This document shows, piece after piece, positions 28,650-39,404 of a stretch of 64,000 bases of DNA. The notes under the pieces are model-generated. The model searched no databases, was not told where the DNA came from, and saw only the letters and a list, made by a program, of their open reading frames with translations. Each line of letters starts with the position of its first letter. Positions within the stretch are counted from its first letter, which is position 1. The stretch lies in contig MU001506.1 of NCBI GenBank assembly GCA_010093485.1, positions 1,320,516-1,384,515 of the forward strand, read 5' to 3'. Source of the DNA: Karstenula rhodostoma CBS 690.94 (taxonomy: Eukaryota; Ascomycota; Dothideomycetes; Pleosporales; Didymosphaeriaceae). The translations under genes and the position numbers were made by a program.

Positions 28650-29824
28650 ACTGCACGCGCTGGCGTTAGCGCCTTCCTCCGAGCCACTCTCGTTCCCTCT
28701 GCCGCAGCCAGAGCCGGCCCCGGCCCGCGAGTCCCTCTCTGTCTCGGCCTCTCGGCCCGCGTCCTGGTGCCGGTGGCCTCCAGAGCATGGCATACATATG
28801 GCCACGACGCCCCCAGACCTCAACACCACACGCGCCCGCTCGCTGCTCAGCTTCCGCCCTCGCCCTCGCCCTCGCGCCCGCCGTCCCCCGCTGCCATGCC
28901 ACGGCCCATCGCGCCCGCCGTCGACCATGCCGGCAGAGCAACAGCCGGACCGCCTTCCTGCACCGTGACCACGGCTGACACCACGTCGGCTAACGTGCCG
29001 CGTCCGTGGCAGAACCGTCGTCCCCTTGCCGTTCCAATCTCCCTACATGCCCATGTCCACGCCCACGCGTGCGGCTGACTCAGGTCAGATTGCCTATCAG
29101 CATGTCATGCCCGCCCTCGAACCACCTCCCTACCCCAGCAGCCAGCTCCGTTGCCACGCTGGTCCGCGGTAGCTGACGCCTTTTCCATTTCATTTTGGAA
29201 CTAGGCGCTAGACCTACGTCTGCCTCTCCCAACTTTCAAATTACCTCTCGACCGTACTAGCCTGACAACTTGTGCGCACGCTCATCAGCACTGTGCTAAG
29301 CCCGAGATCGACCATTCACGACACTCATCAGCTGCCCTTGATCCTTTCCCCACAGCATATGCCCGCTTCGAAGATGCCTTCAGATGCGAGCAAGTACTTG
29401 TGCGTGAAACAATGGGTGGAACCACCTTTCAGCGCTCCCAACTCAACGGGGTTGGTCGGCCATGGATACTGTGACGTAGCATTGCTTTGGACACCTTTTC
29501 AGCAGAATTAGCGGCGCATTGTCGTGCCTCGGGTGGTACGATTCGTCCTTGGTCGGATCTAACATGATGCGACGTTCCTACACCCCAATTGCTCGGTTAC
29601 GTTCGTGCCCGTCCTGCGCATCAGACATGCAGCGTTTCGCAAATCAACGGTCCAGAACGCCACCACATGGCAAAATTCAAAGCATCAGTTTCCCAAACCA
29701 TCGCCAGTCACCTTCCTTGGTCTGTGGCATGATTTGAAAGTTGCAGACATCAACTTTCCTCCTAGTATGCTCGCGTCCTCAGGCTTGCATCCTCTCTTTG
29801 TTGGACATCCGCGACATCGCGGAT
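28650..29824. promoter_or_regulatory. Left edge of island and upstream region of MFS gene
   Basis: Composition changes abruptly near 28650. Bases 28650-29000 are very GC-rich and C-rich on the plus strand. Bases 29050-29250 hold CT-rich stretches common in fungal promoters. Short ORFs here (for example the Arg/Gly-rich frames at 28638-28941 minus) have low-complexity products and no family resemblance, so I treat the stretch as non-coding. An unrecognised 5' exon cannot be excluded. Confidence 0.5.
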
Positions 29825-30310
29825 ATGGGCTCGCTGTATGAGCCATCTGTTCGAGGCAGCACAATATCCGTCATCGGGAGACGCATATCGAAAAGATTCA
29901 CGACGTTAGAGGGATGGCGCGAGATTGGGTCCGGCGTGTATGCCATGGGCAACTCCAACATTCGCATGTTCTCCTTCCGGCATCAGTTCGATCCTGAGCA
30001 TTTACGGCAAACCGGATTCGACTTCACACAGACGCTAGACAACGGGCAGACGACGCAGGCGGCGTTTACAAGGCGGCAAAGCCTCATCGAACATCGGACG
30101 TCGTCAGAAGGGACCATTGGGAAGGCGATTGGATCGGTACGAGATGGGAAAATCACTTCGGTGACAACGAGCGAAGAGAACATCCAAGAGCCGTATCATT
30201 TGTACACTTTGAGAGAGAAGTGGATGTTGGTGACACTCGCGGGTGCGGCCGCCTCTTTCCCGATGCTCACGTTCAACATGTACCTTCCAGCTCTGGGACG
30301 AATTGCTACA

Positions 30311-30678
30311 GTATGAATCCCGCGATACGACCGAAGAGCTGCTACTAATGGTAATAAGGATACCGTAGAAATTGGATGCTCCCAGTTGAGCTAGTTGGCA
30401 CCTTAAACCAATAAAAGAAGCTATTTATGACGTCTAACCCGCTTTTACGACCTATCCTGTTTTACGATTAGATCGCTAAACACCCTGGTCAACCGGCAGT
30501 AGAAAAACTCTACGGTATGTTACGCCCTTTTTGGTTAGCCTGCGCACAGACGCTGGGCGCGCCTTAGCCGCTTTTTTGGTCCCCCTTTGTTCGTGCATTG
30601 GCAAAAGCACAACGCGCCTTTTTGTCCCCCCTACTTCATTGAGTCACCCTACCTCATAGTGAATCTCTACAATATAAG
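30311..30678 (+). other. Intron of MFS gene carrying a retroposon
   Basis: Donor GTATGA at 30311. A first acceptor AG lies at 30357-30358, nine bases after the branch-like TACTAAT (30343-30349), giving a typical 48-nt intron. A second AG at 30677-30678 lies in the duplicated copy of the same 9 bases. Only the distal AG restores the reading frame (ACA|GAT ATG). Use of the proximal AG runs into a stop at 30392-30394. Confidence 0.7.
30363..30673 (+). repeat. Retro-A-like insertion in MFS intron (311 bp)
   Basis: Flanked by the 9-bp direct repeat ataaggata (30354-30362 and 30674-30682). Bases ~30515-30673 match the 3' part of Retro-A and are scarcely RIP-mutated (for example gcctgcgcacagacgctggg). 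The first ~150 bp do not match the 5' part of other Retro-A copies, so this copy is chimeric or belongs to another subfamily. Confidence 0.75.
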
Positions 30679-32044
30679 GATATGAAAATCGGTGTTGAGG
30701 CCACCAACTTGACCATCATGGCGTATTTGATGATGCAAGGAGTTGCACCGCTTTTTTGGGGTCCTCTGTCTGATGGTTTCGGTCGCCGATCGGTCTACCT
30801 CGCTGCCTTCTCTCTCTACGTTACCTCCTGCGTTGTCTTGAGTTTCTCACCAAATTACACCGTCCTGTTGTTCTTCCGCATGACGCAGGCAGCCAGCATT
30901 GCATCCACGGTGTCTGTTGGATATAGCATCATTCGCGACATCTCCACGCCACCCGAATGCGACCAGTTTCACGGCTTTTTTCACGCTGTCCGCAACGGGA
31001 CTTTACTTCTATCGCCAATTCTCGGCGGGCTACTGTCCAGTTGGACGGATTTTAGGTGTCTGTTTGTCCTCTTGTTCGCGCTGGCGACGACAATACTTGT
31101 GGCAATTGCGTTTCTATTGCCCGAGACGCTTCGCAGTATTGCGGGCAACGGTTCCATACCTTTGATGAACATACATGAGCCGTTGGTGTGGAAATGTAAG
31201 TTCTTTGGAAAGCCTATACACATGAAAGAGGGTTTGCAGCTTGCTGCAAGACCTATCACGCCGAGGAAGAAGTTTCTGGGGCCACTTTACCTTTTCCAAG
31301 ACCGTGGTGTCCTCTTAAGCCTCACCTTCAACAGCATAGTCTTCATGGTCTGGATGATGGTGACGGTCAGTACGACCACACTTTTCCAGAAGGCTTTCGG
31401 GGTCAACGAAGCCTTCGTCGGCCTGGCTTTTGTTCCCAACTTTCTCGGCGCCATTGCAGGCTCGGCTCTCATTGGCAACTTGCTGGACAGCGACCTCAAA
31501 CGCGCATACTCGGCTTACAAACATACGCATTTCCTACCTTCGAACACCACTCTTTCTCGACACTCGATACCGTCTGATTTTCCCCTCGAACATGTGCGTT
31601 TGAAGCGCGTCCTAATATTTATCATTATACTGGTCATTTCGCTTGCATGCTACGGATACACTTGCATACCCCAGTCTGACGTCTCTGGGCGGCTGGATTT
31701 GTATACCTTTATTGCTTCAATTCCTCATCGCAGCGACGGCACACGCAACTTGCGGCGTACAACACACACTTATCTCAGACCTGTGGCCAAATGACGACTC
31801 GGGTGCAGCGTCGGCTGCGAGCAACCTCGCACGATCCGTGTTTGCTGCCATCGGTGTTGCCGTATTGGAAAAGATCATAGAATGCATAAGAAGTGGGCCA
31901 ACATTCTTAGCTTTGGGGCTTGTAGTGACGGTTCTGGTGATGTTGCCCATTATGCAATCGTACTTTGGGGAATCGTGGAGAGCGGCAAGAGGAACAGACA
32001 AGGGAGGTGGGCCGACGAAGGAGCCCCCGACAACCAACGTGTAG

Positions 32045-33156
32045 CTCCATAACATTTATCTTGACTGATCCACCAAATACCCATGGGTCAGCTATGTCTA
32101 CATCATTCGGTGATCTCATCGCATGCCTACTGAAAGGTCTACAGTGTGAGAGCCAAGATGAAGCCTGCCACATGACCGTAGACATGGACAGGTATCTAAA
32201 CTGTCTACAGGTCTACACGCGAACACAAGCTGTGTTTGAGTCCAAAACGTTGAAGCCCTAGATCCCGGCCAGAATCGCCTCGGTAGCGAACGGTCGTGGA
32301 ACCATCTCACCCCACCACTGCGCCTTTTAGCCCCCTCCCTTCCAGACGAAAAGCCTACCAACCGATTCAACTTCGCCCTCACCCTCTAACCTCGAATTAG
32401 CTAGTGTTCACTAGCGCAGTAAACCACGCTTTCCAACATCTTTCCAAATGCGCAAGTCTCCAGGCGCAAACTGTTTCCAGCTCAGCGCACATACCTCGCT
32501 CCGTACATATAGGACTGACCTCTTCACCACGTTGCGCGCCTTAAGATTATAAACATGTCCCATGTCATATTTCCCAAGCTGCGTGAGGGTAGAATCGCCA
32601 CACGGCGAGTGGCGATACATGCGTGGTGGGTGAGAGGGCCAAGTGCGTAGCTTGTAATGTGCCGCTTCTGGACTGCTCCACTCAGAGCTATATTACCGTG
32701 TCAATGGAATGGCTGTATAGTCGATACTAACCTGATTCTTCCTGCTTACAGAGCGACGCTAAGTAGTCGTGCTCTACTCATGTCCCCTGCATTGCACATA
32801 ACATACCTAAGATTCTCTCGGTGACTCGCTCTGTAGATCGAAGAGTCGGCCTTCACTTCCTGTGGCAGACATAAGGGTTGAAGTCTTGATCAGACGAAAA
32901 GTGGATGACGGGATCACGTAATTCAGGCTGTCATGCTTGCACGAATGCTTTTAGAGTTAGGTTCATATGCATAGGGCCATGTACGCTCGAATCGTGTTTA
33001 AGCTTCCACATACATCTGATTGATGAGGCATGAAGGTCGTGCTTATCCACCTGCAGAAGTGCTAATTTCCGCACGAAGAACGCGATGCTGGGCTTCCGTC
33101 TTACGACCCGGGAATAGATCTCGAGCAGAAACCAACAAAGTATTGCTCGTAATTGT
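32045..33156. other. Intergenic region between convergent genes
   Basis: Normal base composition. Short ORFs (up to about 130 codons on either strand) have no recognisable content and no supporting splice structure. It would hold the 3' UTRs and terminators of the MFS gene and of the rhodopsin-domain gene. Confidence 0.5.
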
Positions 33157-34484
33157 TTAACCACGGCCACGAATAGCGCAATATTTCCCTCTACTCTTTC
33201 CAAACACCGCCGCAACGCGCTCTTCGCATGCAACTGATTTTGGTGACCTGCAAATGATTCGACCGTGTATGCCCTCGACATAATCCTTATCAGACGGAAT
33301 ATTATGTGAATGCTCGCCATCCGAGTTTATTTTGGTGGTATAGATGGTCGGTAAGTCATAACCAGGGCGGGAATTCAGAGCACCGATGCTCTGAAGTACA
33401 CGGCGAGGCAAGACTTTCTTGAGCAAATCGTCGAACGTACGGCGAAGCGGCGGCAGACAAGCAACGATGATGCACAAAGAATTTTCGCTTACACTAAGGG
33501 CAGTGGTGGTGACGGTATGGTAAACGGTGTCGGTTTTGACTTTCAGCAACAGATAACCGAATTGATAGATTTTGGCGATGGACACTGCTGTACCACTGAT
33601 GGCAAACATTAGAGCCGTGTATAGAACTGCGCCAATCCAAAAGTTCGGGTAGTAGAGCTCAGCAAAGAGCAACTCTGGACACCAAAAGCTTTGATGAGGC
33701 ACTGTGAGTTTGGTCGGACTTGTAACTTACAACAAAGCCATGAGGAATACTAGTCGCACCCCCCATTTCGTGTACCTACTGAGATGAATTCTCCGTAAGT
33801 ATATTATGGGGGCTGCGGCATACAACAAGTCCGTGACTACATTAGACCCGCCCTGAATATATGCCACTGTCGTCTTGAACGTGACTGGCCAACAGTCAGG
33901 GCTTTTTATTCTGACATCCCAGCTTGCCTGTACGGGCCGACATGATACCCAATGCGACATCATTGGCAGCGTGAAGTTGCAGATCAAGATGATCATGATA
34001 GAACTGTAGACGAACCGTCGATAGATGTGCGAGAAGTTCAAGCCGAGAAGGTAAGCACAAATAGACAGCTTAGCAAATCCGACAGCGTAGGTGTTGAATG
34101 CTCCGCCGATAAAGGTAAGAAATCGGACCCTTGCTTTGATTTCAATGTTGATGTCTACATCTAGGCGTCCCTCACCGCTGTACAGTGAAGCGAGTGCCCA
34201 GCCATGGCCTATCTCGGCGGATAGCTAAGGTGGTTAGCAATATTGCTGCGTAGATAGTGAAGATGCCACATACAAGAGCGAGTACAATCCAGTAGTCACT
34301 CCAACCTGAAACTGTTAGTTTGACACGAGCATGAGTTATCATACTTAGTCTAACCTAGGCGTGGATTGATCCTGAAGCGGACAATCAGTCTCCACATGCC
34401 AAAGAATGTCATTAGGATAGTGGACGTTATATTAACGACCTTGCCTGTTCCGGATCGGTCTGAATGGTGCTCACCAGCCATCAT
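33157..34484 (-). CDS. Fungal rhodopsin-domain integral membrane protein (PTH11/SAT4-like)
   Basis: Four exons: 34484-34355, 34305-34274, 34224-33731 and 33595-33157, giving 364 aa from tandem ATGs at 34484. Introns are 34354-34306 (49 nt, ACTAAC branch), 34273-34225 (49 nt, GTATGT donor, GCTAAC branch) and 33730-33596 (135 nt, GTAAGT donor, CTAAT branch). All phases agree. The product reads as seven hydrophobic helices with family hallmarks: RFRINPRLGWSDYWIVLAL after TM1, GFAKLSI in TM3, CRPVQASWD and DCWP in the extracellular loop, and SENSLCIIVACLPPLR in TM7. The hydrophilic C-terminus is about 100 aa. The family (Rhodopsin_fungi, PF20684) includes PTH11-like receptors, but this protein has no CFEM domain, so a receptor role is only inferred. 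It is convergent with the MFS gene and 593 bp downstream of the siderophore transporter. Confidence 0.85.
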
Positions 34485-35077
34485 TGGGCCACTTCAAAGA
34501 GTTTGGAACTTTCTGGCAGAGAAGGCAGGAGACAAAAGATACAGTGTAGGTTCAGAGGGCCTGAAAAAACAAACACGAGGCCCGGTGTATGAGCGGAAAC
34601 CCGAGGCAGCAACAAATCGTGAGCGGGCCCGCAAGCGAACAAACTTAGCCATCAGGATTCAGGTCGCCGTTTTGAATGTGACAGGGCCTGCATTTCATTG
34701 TCATGCTTACAGCTTGGCAAACTAGAAACCACCAGCGAAGCATATGACAAGCAAAAATGAGTGGATGGGCACTTACGGGGAAGGGACCGGCCGAACTTGA
34801 TTTGAAACCTTATTCCCAAGCTGCGCCATTAACTGTCGAGGAATGGCAGTAGGAGGTCCGTGGGGCTCTCTTCAGCTTACGCTGACAACGGGATCTGCAT
34901 TTCAAACATGACCCCTGCTCATTTGACGAGTGGCGCCCGTCGCATTCGTAAGTGTGATAGATATTTATCGCTGGTTTAGTAAAGGGCCAGCGTAAAGTGA
35001 GCTGGCTTATAACAAATGCATTAAAGCCATTAAGTGCGTACAACTGCCTCCGCAGAACGTTTATAAGTTTATAGTAT
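34485..35077. promoter_or_regulatory. Region between rhodopsin-domain gene and siderophore transporter
   Basis: Lies 3' of the transporter and 5' of the rhodopsin-domain gene (both minus strand), so it should hold the promoter of the latter. The plus-strand frame 34366-34725 overlaps the promoter and first exon and has no family resemblance. I see no clear regulatory motif. Confidence 0.45.
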
Positions 35078-36954
35078 CTAGAAAACATTACCCTTTGTCT
35101 GTTTACCACTCTCCTCCTCTACCTTCTTAACATTAATATTCTTCCAAAACCAGATAGACGCGAAACATAGCGGGATAAAGCAGGTACCAGCAATAACCAT
35201 AAGACGCTCAGTATACGCGAAGGCACCAACAACAGCATCGCGCTCAGGAGTACCATCAGCAAAGCTCATCTGCACTAAGATATCGCCAAAAATCTCCATA
35301 GTCCGGCTTTTAGATTCTTCTGGCAAACGTTTGTGTAGCTGCTGCGGGAGTGTACTGGTCCAGATGGCACCTGCGATGGAAAACCCGATCGAAGAACCGA
35401 AGCCTCCGAAAAGTCCCCACAGCGCGTTGACCACGGCAATCTGCTGGTGACTAACAGGCGCCATAACAGCTAGTTGACCACACGTTGCGAATATACCCGT
35501 TCCAAGGCCAACGAGTATTTGCATGAAAGCGAGAACGCCAGGGTTCGTACTTGGCGAACGTAATGGAATAAGCAATGCAGTTCCTAGGAGAGTGATTGGT
35601 ACACCAGCCATTGCAATCCATTTGAAGTTGCCAGTGCCACTGATAAGCCATCCAATAAAGGGACCAAATACCGACGAGGTGAGTGCGAAAGAATTGAGGA
35701 CGTAATTGGCGTTCTCCAAAGACAGACGGTGGACGACTTGCAAGTATGTACCATAGTATCCGTTCCAGCAGAAGACCGACAGGAACATGACGCCGTAAAG
35801 GACGCAAGAGCCAACGATAGTAGGGTCCTTGAGATACTTCCACGGCAGGAATGGGACGGGTGCCACGTAACGCTCATACACGGCGAAGGTGGGAAATAAG
35901 AGGATGCCAAGTACGACCATAGCGATGATGTAACCAGTCTTCCATCCGTTCGGCGCATAGTTCACGAGAGTGAAGGGAAGCATAAAAAGGCAGAATGCGA
36001 ACATAAGAAGCAGGATTCCAAAGACTAAGGACGTTAGTGAGAGCCCTTATCGAGGTTGTACCATACGTACTGTCAAACTCGACGAAATAGAAGCCGAGTG
36101 ACTGCAACACGTTGCGCCCCGATCGTTCTCTTCTGGCCAAACCAGCTCGGCGAGCTTTACGATACATGAATACCATGACGCTCATAGCCGGTAAACTGCA
36201 ACAGACCAGTATAATCGCGAAAGCACCAAATGCCCATCGGAAGTTGACGTATTTTAGGAAAGCTGCCGCGACGCGGGGTGCAGTAAAAGTAGCGACAATA
36301 CGGGGGGTCCCGTTGATCCCAAAGATGATCATACGATTCTTCAGTGATGTCATGTCGGCGCACATAACATTGACCACGTAGATAACCCCGATGTGACCAG
36401 TCCAGTATAATACATGGGCTGCGATGTAAGTCTCCACATTATGGCAGGTAGCTTTCATGATCATGCCGACGACAGCGACTACGAGCATGAACACGAAACC
36501 CTCCACCCGGCCCCAAATATCGATAGCCTTGGCTGTCGCAAGAGGAGTGCAGCCTCCTAACGCGGTAGATATAACGCTGCCAACATTGAGCAGTCCGTGT
36601 TTAGCAAATGACGATGTTATGTAGGGATTGAGGGCCGAATCGACGTAGTTCTGAAACATGTCGACGAAGTGAATGAGGTACAGTCTAGGTTCTGTTAGCT
36701 TCTTCGGGGGGCAGCCATGAGGTCACATCAGCGTACAAAATGAACATGCTGATAAGAGTAGTGTTACTCCATATGGCTGTAATTGCGCGCACACGCTCGA
36801 CACCTTGTTGAAAGTCTTCGGACCCGTTGCCCTCTGGCACATCACTGCCCTCAGAAGGTTTAACGTCGGAATGGCCACTCTTTTCAATGTCTAGTATGGC
36901 TGGAAGGCGTCCGATTGCAGCCGTTGGCTGCGGTCCTTCAACCGTGAGGCTCAT
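35078..36954 (-). CDS. Siderophore-iron transporter (MFS, SIT/Arn/Mir family)
   Basis: Three exons: 36954-36737, 36684-36071 and 36024-35078, giving 592 aa, the usual length for the family. Introns are 36736-36685 (52 nt, GTACGC donor, GCTAAC branch) and 36070-36025 (46 nt, GTACGT donor, CACTAAC branch); phases close exactly. The start at 36954 is the ATG before SLTVEG; the frame extends three codons upstream without another ATG. Family hallmarks are the leading GVERV..IT.IWS, FVDMFQNYVDSALNPYITSSF, DIWGRVEGF, the CADMTSLKNR loop, the GSSIGFSIAGAIWT and LPEESK region, and the C-terminal KQTKGNVF. It should import ferric-siderophore chelates by proton symport at the plasma membrane or vesicles. 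No inactivating change seen. Upstream SreA-type GATA sites suggest repression by iron. Confidence 0.9.
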
Positions 36955-37320
36955 GGTGAGCAAAGATAATCGTGACTAACTGACTTTGCAGGGTAAAGAC
37001 GGAATTCAGTCGTGATACAAGTGAAGAGAGCTTGTTTAATAGGCATAAACATGTATCCATCCGTCCACACAAATACGAGGAGAAAAATTTGCTCCTGCCA
37101 ACACCCCGAAAGCGGAGCCAAGGAATTAGAGAATAAACCCTTCCATAGCCTCCTTGGGTGGTCTGATAAGACTTCGAGATGGTGGTGTGCCCAGGAGAAT
37201 CGATGATCTGATAAGATGCGCGGCCGAGAAACTGTGGAATCCATTGATCAGATAAGAAACATCTCCGCATCTAGATCCAATTAAAGCGCTTGTAACACTG
37301 GGGCAGCATACTAGTGTATG
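36955..37320 (-). promoter_or_regulatory. Promoter of siderophore transporter with SreA-type GATA sites
   Basis: Plus-strand reading shows ATCTGATAA at 37206-37214 and ATCAGATAA at 37247-37255. Both are perfect matches to ATCWGATAA, the extended site known for SreA/SRE iron-regulatory GATA factors. A one-mismatch site GTCTGATAA lies at 37161-37169, and a plain AGATAA at 36964-36969. All lie within about 300 bp of the start codon. The region ends at the AT-rich boundary near 37320. Confidence 0.7.
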
Positions 37321-37718
37321 GACCCTTAACTATAATAAGTAAGCCAAGAATAGTCTAAGACTTGGCTATTAATAAGAGAAAAGACTTCTAGACACTACTT
37401 TTAAAATACTATAGTAGTTTTTTTTTCCTTATATAAGGTACTAGTCTAGAATAGTAATATACTATTTCTAAAGAATTAATTAAATAAATTAATTAAACTA
37501 TATAAGATTCTACTATATATTTTTTTTATTAAAATTTAATATAAATATTTATATAGTAGTATAATATAGATAAAAAGTATTTCTAAAAATTAAAAATTTA
37601 AAATATTTATAAAATAAGTAATAATAGGCCTATAAATATAAAAATAAATACTATTTTAAAAGAAATATATATAAAAAAAAATTATAATTTAGTTTAGTTC
37701 TATAAGTATAATTTTAGA
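37321..37718. other. Unresolved RIP-mutated DNA at right island edge
   Basis: Composition falls to AT-rich, CpA-depleted DNA here. No terminal repeat or coding motif found. Confidence 0.5.
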
Positions 37719-37994
37719 ATAATATTATAAGGGGTTTTCTATATATCTAATTTAGGTTTATACCTTAAGAATTATTTAAGGAATAAGATAAAATAAAGGT
37801 AAATATAAAATTAAATAATAATTTAATATTATAATAGAATATAATATAATAATACTAAGAGAAGACTAAGTATTTATATATATATAAATAGTTTTAATTT
37901 AACTATAAAAGTAAACTACTTCTAAATAATATTTTAAATTAATTATAAAAAATAAAAACTATATAAAAATCTTTTTAAATTATATACTAGTTAT

Positions 37995-38151
37995 ATATTA
38001 TATATAATTACTATAAGGGCGGGTAAACTAATAAAGTAAAAGAAATAAAAAAGTATATTATACTTTACTAATATATAAATAAAAAAAGACTAAAAAAGTA
38101 ACTAAAACTTATTTAGTATTTATATATAGGCTAACTAAAAAGAGTATAGCT
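37995..38151 (-). repeat. Retro-A copy, 5'-truncated (157 bp)
   Basis: TSD atactagttat at 37984-37994 and 38152-38162. The uninterrupted site is seen in the left Retro-C copy near 27946-27960. Confidence 0.82.
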
Positions 38152-38304
38152 ATACTAGTTATTTTAATTTTTATTATTCTAGAATCCCTTAGTTTACTTC
38201 TATAAATTCTATTCTTTTAATAGAAATATTTACTCTACTTTTATTAAGATTTAGTACTTTTAAAATTTTATACTTTTAGTAAAATTATAGTTATATAATT
38301 TATA

Positions 38305-38460
38305 AGCTATACCCTTTTTAGTTAGCCTATATATAGATACTAAATAAGTCTTAGCTATTTTTTTAGTTATTCTTTATTTATATATTAGTAAAGTATAATA
38401 TATCTTTTTATCCCCTCTATTTTATTAAATTATTCTACCTTATAGTAAACCTCTATAATA
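38305..38460 (+). repeat. Retro-A copy, 5'-truncated (156 bp)
   Basis: TSD tataatttata at 38294-38304 and 38461-38471. The uninterrupted site is seen in the left Retro-C copy near 28090-28100. Confidence 0.82.
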
Positions 38461-38877
38461 TATAATTTATAATATAAGCTACTTTATAAATTTATATATA
38501 AATACTTATTAGTTTTATTTTTATTATTAATATTTTATATATAAATTTTTTTTTTAGTCTAGTTTTATTATAATTATAATATTATCTTTTTTTTTAAATT
38601 ATTATTCTAATACCTTATTATTACTTTATAATCTATTATTATAGTATAATTTAAGAATATAAAAGTTTTTTTTTTTTTATATTTTTAAATTTAAAACTAT
38701 ATTCTCTTTTAAATTTTTTAAACCTTTTTAACTATATCTAATATAGTAAAATAATTATTAACTAATTATTATTATATTTATACTAATAAAGTTTATTATT
38801 ATAGTCTAATAATATTAATAAAGTATATTAATTATATAGAGAAAAAGGTTTTAAAATATATTATAAAGTCTATTTTA

Positions 38878-39044
38878 AATAGCTTAGTACTATATCCTTT
38901 TTACTTAGCCTATATATAGATACTAGATAAGCCTTAGCTACTTTTTTAGTCCCCCTTTATTTATATATTAGTAAAGTATAATATATCTTTTTATCCCCCC
39001 TACTTTATTAAGTTACTCTACTTTATAGTAAATCTCTATAATAT
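38878..39044 (+). repeat. Retro-A copy, 5'-truncated (167 bp)
   Basis: TSD atatattataaa at 38866-38877 and 39045-39056. Same 3' end as the other copies. Confidence 0.8.
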
Positions 39045-39139
39045 ATATATTATAAATACTTTAATTAAAAAGTATATTTATATATTATTATTTATATAGA
39101 GTATAGTTTTTAAATATTTAAAAAAAAATAGAAATATAT

Positions 39140-39326
39140 ATTATAGAGATTTATTATAAAATAGGGTAACTTAATAAAGTAGGGGGATAAAAAGGCGTAT
39201 TATACTTTACTAATATATAAATAAAGGGGGACTAAAAAAGTAATTAAGGTATATCTAGTATCTATATATAGGGTAATTAAAAAGGATATAGTACTAAGCT
39301 AGTTAAAATAAAACTAGTATAAGGCT
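39140..39326 (-). repeat. Retro-A copy, 5'-truncated (187 bp)
   Basis: TSD aatagaaatatat at 39127-39139 and 39327-39339. Lies about 100 bp from the preceding copy, in the opposite orientation. Confidence 0.8.
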
Positions 39327-39404
39327 AATAGAAATATATTTAGTTTAAAAAGTATAAAAAATATTTTTTTTTTTTTTATATTAATACTAAAATTACTTAC
39401 CTAA

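Larger units (their letters stand above)
29825..32044 (+). pseudogene. DHA1-type MFS drug/H+ antiporter-like transporter, frameshifted
   Basis: Exons 29825-30310 and 30679-32044, joined in phase 0 after removing 30311-30678. The first in-frame ATG is 29825; the frame open upstream to 29741 has no ATG. The product of about 615 aa has a long hydrophilic N-terminus (residues ~1-130). TM1 ends in YLPAL, and the MFS motif A GPLSDGFGRR (residue ~190) is followed by the motif C-like LLSPILGGLL. PETLR follows TM6, and there is a long loop after TM8. Near 31660 the frame must change by one base. Frame 1 ends in CYGYT, and the conserved terminal helices (PLLLQFLIA, SDLWPNDDSGAASAASNLAR) continue in the next frame to the stop at 32044. 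No GT-AG intron repairs this, so it is a probable pseudogene unless the base is a sequence error. Likely role: proton-coupled efflux of small molecules at the plasma membrane. Substrate unknown. Confidence 0.8.
37729..38575 (+). repeat. Retro-C copy, right of the gene island, with two nested Retro-A copies
   Basis: Flanked by the 10-bp repeat ataatattat (37719-37728 and 38576-38585). Removing the two insertions and their duplications leaves about 512 bp colinear with 27690-28206. Confidence 0.75.

Noticed and set aside
28638..28978. Several overlapping frames in GC-rich DNA on both strands
   Set aside because: Low-complexity Arg/Gly/Ala/Pro products with no family resemblance or splice signals; expected by chance in GC-rich sequence.
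31674..31733. Intron (GTCTGA...GCAG) that might repair the MFS frameshift
   Set aside because: Its length is a multiple of three and it would remove part of a conserved helix while staying in the wrong frame. Other GT-AG pairs here also fail.
33627..33730. A 104-nt intron (and 29-, 56- and 58-nt alternatives) for the last intron of the rhodopsin-domain gene
   Set aside because: These put the following helix out of frame or are too short. The 135-nt choice (33596-33730) has a good branch site and gives a continuous helix.
34366..34725. 119-codon plus-strand frame
   Set aside because: It overlaps the promoter and first exon of the well-supported minus-strand rhodopsin-domain gene and has no recognisable domain.
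35451..35958. Minus-strand frames of 124-130 codons within the siderophore transporter
   Set aside because: Shadow frames of exon 3; the main frame has conserved family sequence.
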